This document shows, one piece after another, positions 19,677-23,719 of a stretch of 23,719 nt of DNA. The position numbers and the translations under genes are program-made. Location: positions 1 to 23,719 of IMG/VR virus record IMGVR_UViG_3300027714_000122. One strand, written 5' to 3'. The notes below the pieces were generated by a model, which had not been told where the DNA came from, did not search any database, and worked only from the letters and a program-made list of their open reading frames with translations. Every line of letters begins with the position of its first letter. Position 1 is the stretch's first letter. The stretch is from a virus.

Positions 19677-20303
19677 ATGAGCTACACAACATTAAAAGCG
19701 AATATACAGAATTTTCTAGAAGATGATTCAACAGAATTAACAGCTTCTATTGATGAAATTATTACTCAAGCTGAAGAAATGGTATTTCAAAGGTTGCCTA
19801 ATCTCCCTTGTTTTAGAAAAGTAACAACAGCCAACTTAGTTGTTGGAACTTTTGATTACACTGTCGCATTAGCCAGAATGATAAGACAAGTCTCTGTAAC
19901 TGATTCAAACGGCAATGTTATTTATTTAAATCACAGAGTAGATTCTTATTTAAGAGATTATTGGCCTAAGTCAGCAACGACTGGCCAGTCGATAATGTAT
20001 AGCACGAAAAACGCAACAACTGCAGGAACAGTAATAACTCTTGCTCCTACGCCATCTGCGACTCTTGCTTACCAAGTTGACTTTATTGCTCCAGAAACTG
20101 GATTAAGCTCAAGCAATGCAACTACTTGGATCGACACCAATGCTCCTGCAGTTTTACTGGCAGCAGCACTTTATGAAACTTCTGCTTTCCTAAAGGCAGC
20201 AGATACGCTATCACTATATAAAACGCAATTTGATGAAGCTTCACAATTATTTGTTCAAGAAATGCAAAGAAACTATGCAGCAGAATACGAAGGAGGTATT
20301 TAA
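19677..20303 (+). CDS. Second adaptor/neck-type protein (208 aa)
   Basis: ATG at 19677 directly after the previous stop. The start SYTTLKANIQNFLEDDSTEL, then IDEIITQAEEMVFQRLPNLP, resembles the opening helices of podovirus tail-tube or adaptor proteins. Next come a strand GTFDYTVAL, NHRVDSYLRDYWP and a C-terminal helix. The ratio of helix and strand and the order in the operon (adaptor, middle protein, second adaptor) fit a tail-tubular or neck component. It is not a clear match to T7 gp11 or P22 gp4 at sequence level. Strong GGAGG at its end serves the next gene. Confidence 0.72.
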   Translation: MSYTTLKANIQNFLEDDSTELTASIDEIITQAEEMVFQRLPNLPCFRKVTTANLVVGTFDYTVALARMIRQVSVTDSNGNVIYLNHRVDSYLRDYWPKSATTGQSIMYSTKNATTAGTVITLAPTPSATLAYQVDFIAPETGLSSSNATTWIDTNAPAVLLAAALYETSAFLKAADTLSLYKTQFDEASQLFVQEMQRNYAAEYEGGI

Positions 20304-20744
20304 ATGGCTTTAACACAGGCGATGTGTACATTATTTAAGAAGGACGTGTTGTTAGGTGATCATCACTTAGACACTGACACGCTTCATATTGCATTGTATA
20401 CAAGTTCAGCAACGCTGAATGCAACAACAGACGGCTACATAACATCTAATGAAGTCGCAAACGGTAACGGTTACACGACTGGTGGTATTGCACTGGCGAG
20501 TAAAACAGTGGAAGAAAATAGTACCAGTGGGGTATTTGATTCTGCTGACCCAGAGTTCACATCAGCAACATTTACAGCACGAGGGGCTTTGATTTACAAT
20601 AAAACGCTAGGTGATGCTTCATCAAACTCTAGAGGTGCAATTGCAGTCTTGGATTTTGGTGGTGATTTTGCAGTCGTAGGGGGAACCTTTAAGATTATTT
20701 TTCCTGCCAATAGTGCCAGTAACGCAATTATAAGGATAGATTAA
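20304..20744 (+). CDS. Conserved tail-associated structural protein (146 aa)
   Basis: ATG at 20304 after GAAGGAGGTATTTAA. The product has IALYTSSATLNATTDGY, a strand-rich region, then NEVANGNGYTTGGIALAS and FTARGALIYNKTL. The combination of TSSATL...TxxGYxTxNEVxxGxGYTxGG is widespread in phage virion genes preceding the tail fibre. I infer a structural role in the tail or baseplate. It ends one base before the fibre gene. No enzyme motif, no membrane segment. Confidence 0.72.
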   Translation: MALTQAMCTLFKKDVLLGDHHLDTDTLHIALYTSSATLNATTDGYITSNEVANGNGYTTGGIALASKTVEENSTSGVFDSADPEFTSATFTARGALIYNKTLGDASSNSRGAIAVLDFGGDFAVVGGTFKIIFPANSASNAIIRID

Positions 20745-20745
20745 T

Positions 20746-22842
20746 ATGGCAAGCAGTTATGACAATAATTTACGCTTGGATGAACTTGCTACTGGAGATG
20801 GAAGTGGGACGTGGGGGACCACGACAAACACCAACTTAACCTTAATTGCTGATGCTTTAGGATTCCAATCTAAGACAGTAGCGAGTGCATCAACTGATAC
20901 TTTGACAATTCCAAATGGAACAGAGACAGATAACGAGGCGATTAGTCTTTACGTTAAGCTAACAGGTGGAAATCAAGCTTGCACAATAACAGTCGGACCA
21001 CCTACAGTTAAAAAGCTCTGGATTATAGAAAACGCAACAAGCCAAGTTATTACGTTAACACAAGGCAGTGGTGCAAATGTTATTCTCGTTGCGGGTGTGA
21101 CTAAGATGATTTACGCTGACGGTGCAGGCTCTGGTGCTGCATTGAAAGACGCTTTGGTTGGGCTAGAAGTCGGCACAACACTTTTTATTAAAAATGCAGG
21201 AACAGGTGACGATAGTACGGCACAGTTGTTTTTACAGACAGCGGAAGCTGACATTGCTGCAAATGACATATTAGGTAAAATAAACTTTCAAGCTCCAAAT
21301 GAGGGTGAAGGCACAGACGCTATTTTAGTGGCTGCAGCTATTCAGGCGAAGTCAGAAGGTGACTTTAGTGCGTCAAGCAATGCCACCAGTTTAGAGTTTA
21401 TGACAGGAGCTTCAGAAGCTGCTGCTACTAAGATGACGCTTTCGTCAGCAGGTGATTTAACTTTGACTTCAACAACAGCTTCAAGCAGTTCTACTACTGG
21501 TGCTGTAAAAATTGGCGGTGGATTAGGTGTTGCTGCTGACTTATTTGTTGGTGATGACTTAGACGTAACTGGTGCTGTTGTAATTGATGAGACTGCCCTT
21601 GTTACAGGCGTTTTAACTACCACAGCTACACAAGTAGCAACTGGTGGAATTACAAGTGGTTCAAATATTGTTTCTGACACAGACAGCACTGACGATCTTG
21701 GTACAACTGGTGCTCGTTGGGCTAACTTGTTTGTTGATGCGATCACTGCAACCGATCAAATAACAGCTACTGGGTTTACTGGTACGTTAGATGGTATTCT
21801 TGGATCGGGAACTGCTGCTGCTGCAACTGTAACAACTCTTAATACAAGTGGTGCTGTTAACTTAAATCTTACTACTGATTCAACTAGCTCAACTTCAGGT
21901 GCTTTGATTGTTGATGGCGGTGTTGGTGTAGCTAAGAAGTTGTTTGTTGGTACAGACCTAGACGTAGACGGCACAACTAATTTAGACGTAGTAGACATAG
22001 ATGGTGCTTTAACTCAAGATGGTGGAGCAGTCTTTAACGAAGCTTCTGCTGATGTAGACTTTCGTGTGGAGTCCAACGGCAATGCCAATATGTTATTTGT
22101 AGATGGTGGGGAAGATGCTGTCGGCATTGGAAATAATAACCCTGGTGACTTTGGCTCTCTTACTGACAACCTTGTAGTCGGTACAACCAGTGGCAATAAT
22201 GGAATGACAATTGCGAGTGGAACAGATGGTGGTGGACGAATAGGATTTTCTGACACTACTAATGATAGAGGTATGATTGAATACGACCACAATGACGATA
22301 AATTTATATTTTATACAGCAGCTGCTGCAAGAGCAACAATCACTTCTGGTGGTGACATTGATGTTGAAACAGGTGACATATTCTTTTCCACAGCAGGCAA
22401 GGGCATTGTGCTTGGAGCTACGAGTAATACAGCAGCAAATACCTTAGACGATTATGAAGAAGGTACATGGACACCCTCTCTTGGTGGAAACACAAGTTAT
22501 AATGCAAGGTCTGGTACATATACTAAGATTGGAAACAAAGTAACTGTTTGGGCTAATATAGCTATAAATGCTATAGGCACAGGTTCAGCAAGAGATGTTT
22601 CTGGATTACCTTTTACAACGCTCAATATTGCTACGTTTAATGTTAACGGTAATGGAGTTGGTTATTACACTAATCTAGCTACTTCTGTTAGTGGTCTTTT
22701 TGCAATCCCTACTAAAAATGCAACAACAATTAAGTTTACTAGAATTCCTGCAGGTGGGTCAATTACTATGAGCCACAATGACTTTGATGTCTACAAAGGT
22801 AGTGCAGATACATATTTTAATTTTACATATGCGACGGCCTAA
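20746..22842 (+). CDS. Tail fibre protein with repeated beta-stalk and C-terminal receptor-type domain (698 aa)
   Basis: ATG at 20746 after AAGGATAGATTAAT. The N-terminal SSYDNNLRLDELATGDGSGTWG (about 2-23) is a shared attachment segment of marine phage fibres. The shaft has repeated beta units: GAVKIGGGLGVAADLFVGDD (from about 252) and GALIVDGGVGVAKKLFVGTD (from about 384), 132 residues apart. DLGTTGARWANLF lies between them and FVDGGEDAVGIGNNNPG follows. The C-terminal part, from LDDYEEGTWTPSLGG (about 567), then YTKIGNKVTVWANI, is a beta-sandwich type common at fibre tips and probably binds the host surface. No intramolecular chaperone (S74) domain is seen. Confidence 0.85.
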   Translation: MASSYDNNLRLDELATGDGSGTWGTTTNTNLTLIADALGFQSKTVASASTDTLTIPNGTETDNEAISLYVKLTGGNQACTITVGPPTVKKLWIIENATSQVITLTQGSGANVILVAGVTKMIYADGAGSGAALKDALVGLEVGTTLFIKNAGTGDDSTAQLFLQTAEADIAANDILGKINFQAPNEGEGTDAILVAAAIQAKSEGDFSASSNATSLEFMTGASEAAATKMTLSSAGDLTLTSTTASSSSTTGAVKIGGGLGVAADLFVGDDLDVTGAVVIDETALVTGVLTTTATQVATGGITSGSNIVSDTDSTDDLGTTGARWANLFVDAITATDQITATGFTGTLDGILGSGTAAAATVTTLNTSGAVNLNLTTDSTSSTSGALIVDGGVGVAKKLFVGTDLDVDGTTNLDVVDIDGALTQDGGAVFNEASADVDFRVESNGNANMLFVDGGEDAVGIGNNNPGDFGSLTDNLVVGTTSGNNGMTIASGTDGGGRIGFSDTTNDRGMIEYDHNDDKFIFYTAAAARATITSGGDIDVETGDIFFSTAGKGIVLGATSNTAANTLDDYEEGTWTPSLGGNTSYNARSGTYTKIGNKVTVWANIAINAIGTGSARDVSGLPFTTLNIATFNVNGNGVGYYTNLATSVSGLFAIPTKNATTIKFTRIPAGGSITMSHNDFDVYKGSADTYFNFTYATA

Positions 22843-22855
22843 AAAGGAGATAAAA

Positions 22856-23161
22856 ATGGCAAACGGTGACATAACAAAAACAATAGAATACGACAAGATA
22901 GAAGTCGTAAGTACTTGGGCAGTACAGGTACGACAAGCAACAGTTGTGTGGGAAGAACAAGCGGATGGTTCTAAGAACGAACTTACACGCGCTTTTCATC
23001 GTCATGCTCTTGTACCATTTAACTCATCAGAAGATGCGGATGGTAATTGGACACACACAGCTACAGATATATCAGGTGAGGATGCAAGCGTACAAGCCAT
23101 AGCTAATGCATCATGGACGGATGCAGTTAAGGCAGCTTACAAAGCAGCACAAGAAGCGTAG
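22856..23161 (+). CDS. Small protein following the tail fibre (101 aa)
   Basis: I choose the ATG at 22856 (after AAAAAGGAGATAAAA) over an upstream in-frame ATG at 22778 that lies inside the fibre gene. The 101-aa product has strands (KTIEYDKIEVVSTWAVQVRQ; VVWEEQADGSKNEL) and a C-terminal helix (WTDAVKAAYKAAQEA). Proteins of this size are common right after fibre genes, where some act as fibre assembly chaperones or caps. I cannot identify this one as such. No signal peptide or membrane segment. Confidence 0.7.
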   Translation: MANGDITKTIEYDKIEVVSTWAVQVRQATVVWEEQADGSKNELTRAFHRHALVPFNSSEDADGNWTHTATDISGEDASVQAIANASWTDAVKAAYKAAQEA

Positions 23162-23169
23162 GAGCTAAC

Positions 23170-23334
23170 ATGACTGAGGTTGCAGAAATCGACAAAAGGG
23201 TCGTTGCTTTGGAGACTGAAATCAGTATTCAATTTAAAGACTTGTATAATCGTGTTAAGCGGATTGAAGCTTGGGCAGTTGGGTCTGCTACTTCAATTAT
23301 TCTTCTGCTGTTAGCAATACTGTATCGGATGTAA
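23170..23334 (+). CDS. Helix-plus-membrane-anchor protein, possibly XhlA-like (54 aa)
   Basis: ATG at 23170 after TAGGAG. The first ~35 residues form a charged heptad-like helix (EIDKRVVALETEISIQFKDL) and the last ~17 (SATSIILLLLAILYRM) one transmembrane helix ending at the C-terminus. This layout, a soluble coiled coil then a terminal anchor, is that of XhlA-type lysis accessory proteins (usually about 90 aa) found with phage holins. Here it is shorter and no partner holin is adjacent, so the call is tentative. Too short for standard gene calling, yet it fits exactly between two genes with a good ribosome-binding site. Confidence 0.55.
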   Translation: MTEVAEIDKRVVALETEISIQFKDLYNRVKRIEAWAVGSATSIILLLLAILYRM

Positions 23335-23335
23335 A

Positions 23336-23719
23336 ATGTATGAATATGCCATTAAGGAAATTGTAAAAGTAGTTGATGGCGATACAATTGATATTCTAAT
23401 AGACCTTGGCTTTGATCTAACTAAAAAAGAAAGAGTTCGGTTAGCAGGGATAGATACTCCTGAGTCTCGTACTAGAGATCTCGAAGAAAAAGCTATGGGT
23501 CTAGAGGCTAAAGACTTTCTCACTCGAAGATTAAAAGACGGGAAAGCTTCTGGTTTGCGTGTTAAGACAGAAAAAGATGGTAAGTATGGACGGATGCTTG
23601 GTTGGATATTGTGCGGTGAAACAAATATAAATAATGAAATGGTTTATAGAGGTTATGCTTGGGAATATGATGGCGGTACAAAAGCAAAAGACTTAGATCA
23701 ACTTAGAGCAAAGCGAGGC
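23336..23719 (+). CDS. Staphylococcal-type (thermo)nuclease, 3' end cut by window edge
   Basis: The reading frame opens at the ATG at 23336, one base after the preceding stop, and continues past 23719. In the 128 visible residues the SNase fold is clear: a VVDGDTIDI strand (12-20) with the Ca-binding-type Asp, RLAGIDTPE (35-43) with catalytic-type R35 and E43, and GRMLGW (85-90) with R86 equivalent to the second Arg. The enzyme hydrolyses DNA and RNA in a Ca-dependent way. No signal peptide is seen. Possible roles are host DNA breakdown for nucleotides or processing of transcripts. It follows the fibre and helix-anchor genes. Confidence 0.88.
   Translation, partial: MYEYAIKEIVKVVDGDTIDILIDLGFDLTKKERVRLAGIDTPESRTRDLEEKAMGLEAKDFLTRRLKDGKASGLRVKTEKDGKYGRMLGWILCGETNINNEMVYRGYAWEYDGGTKAKDLDQLRAKRG

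Noticed and set aside
21342-21746. Minus-strand 134-aa frame opposite the tail fibre
   Set aside because: Low-complexity Val/Ala/Ser product that is a mirror of the repetitive fibre gene; no start signal.
1-23719. tRNA genes, CRISPR arrays, insertion sequences, integrase or attachment sites
   Set aside because: None recognised; no cloverleaf, spaced repeats or transposase/integrase motifs seen on either strand.

Overview
This window is part of the genome of a tailed double-stranded DNA phage (Caudoviricetes). Every gene reads on the plus strand, and genes are packed with small gaps or with TAATG/ATGA overlaps. The order is the usual virion one: small and large terminase, portal, scaffold, major capsid protein, neck/adaptor proteins, tail fibre. 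The portal is large with a long helical C-terminus, two adaptor-like neck proteins follow the capsid, and no tape-measure or major tail-tube gene is visible. This fits a short-tailed (podovirus-type) particle, though the genome continues past both edges. The moderately A+T-rich composition and the set of small basic proteins recall uncultured marine phages. The host cannot be named from the sequence.

Layout: 1-2190 holds small accessory genes, including a 62-aa NrdR-like zinc ribbon and a 21-aa membrane microprotein. It ends in a good Rho-independent terminator (2220-2247). 2305-6650 is terminase small subunit, terminase large subunit and portal. 6637-9343 encodes low-complexity Gly/Met/Gln-rich or acidic proteins. 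9345-13456 contains a 629-aa two-part protein, a coupled series of very small Lys-rich proteins, and a probable membrane/holin pair. 13456-17024 carries a GroES-like co-chaperonin, a probable scaffold, a probable decoration protein and the major capsid protein. 17033-20744 encodes virion and neck proteins, with two hairpins between genes. 20746-23719 encodes a tail fibre, small proteins (one a helix plus membrane anchor), and a staphylococcal-type nuclease cut by the window edge.

The most unusual content is at 890-1268. Two copies of an RNA motif match the type I hammerhead ribozyme. Each has CUGAUGA, a G-C-rich stem II, GAAA, a 3-bp stem III, a GUC cleavage triplet and a closing stem I. Both start directly after a stop codon and sit just ahead of the next gene's ribosome-binding site. 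Stem II differs between copies with compensating changes. In both copies the loop II UUGC can pair with a GCAA downstream of stem I. Cleavage at both would release a 322-nt RNA carrying one 79-aa ORF, with its two ends held together by stem I. That is the layout of retrozyme-like self-cleaving and self-circularising RNAs. The alternative is simple ribozyme processing of a phage polycistronic mRNA.

The genes appear to form a late packaging and morphogenesis operon, preceded by small genes whose mRNA is probably cut by ribozymes. The GroES-like protein next to scaffold and capsid suggests phage control of host chaperonin folding of capsid proteins.
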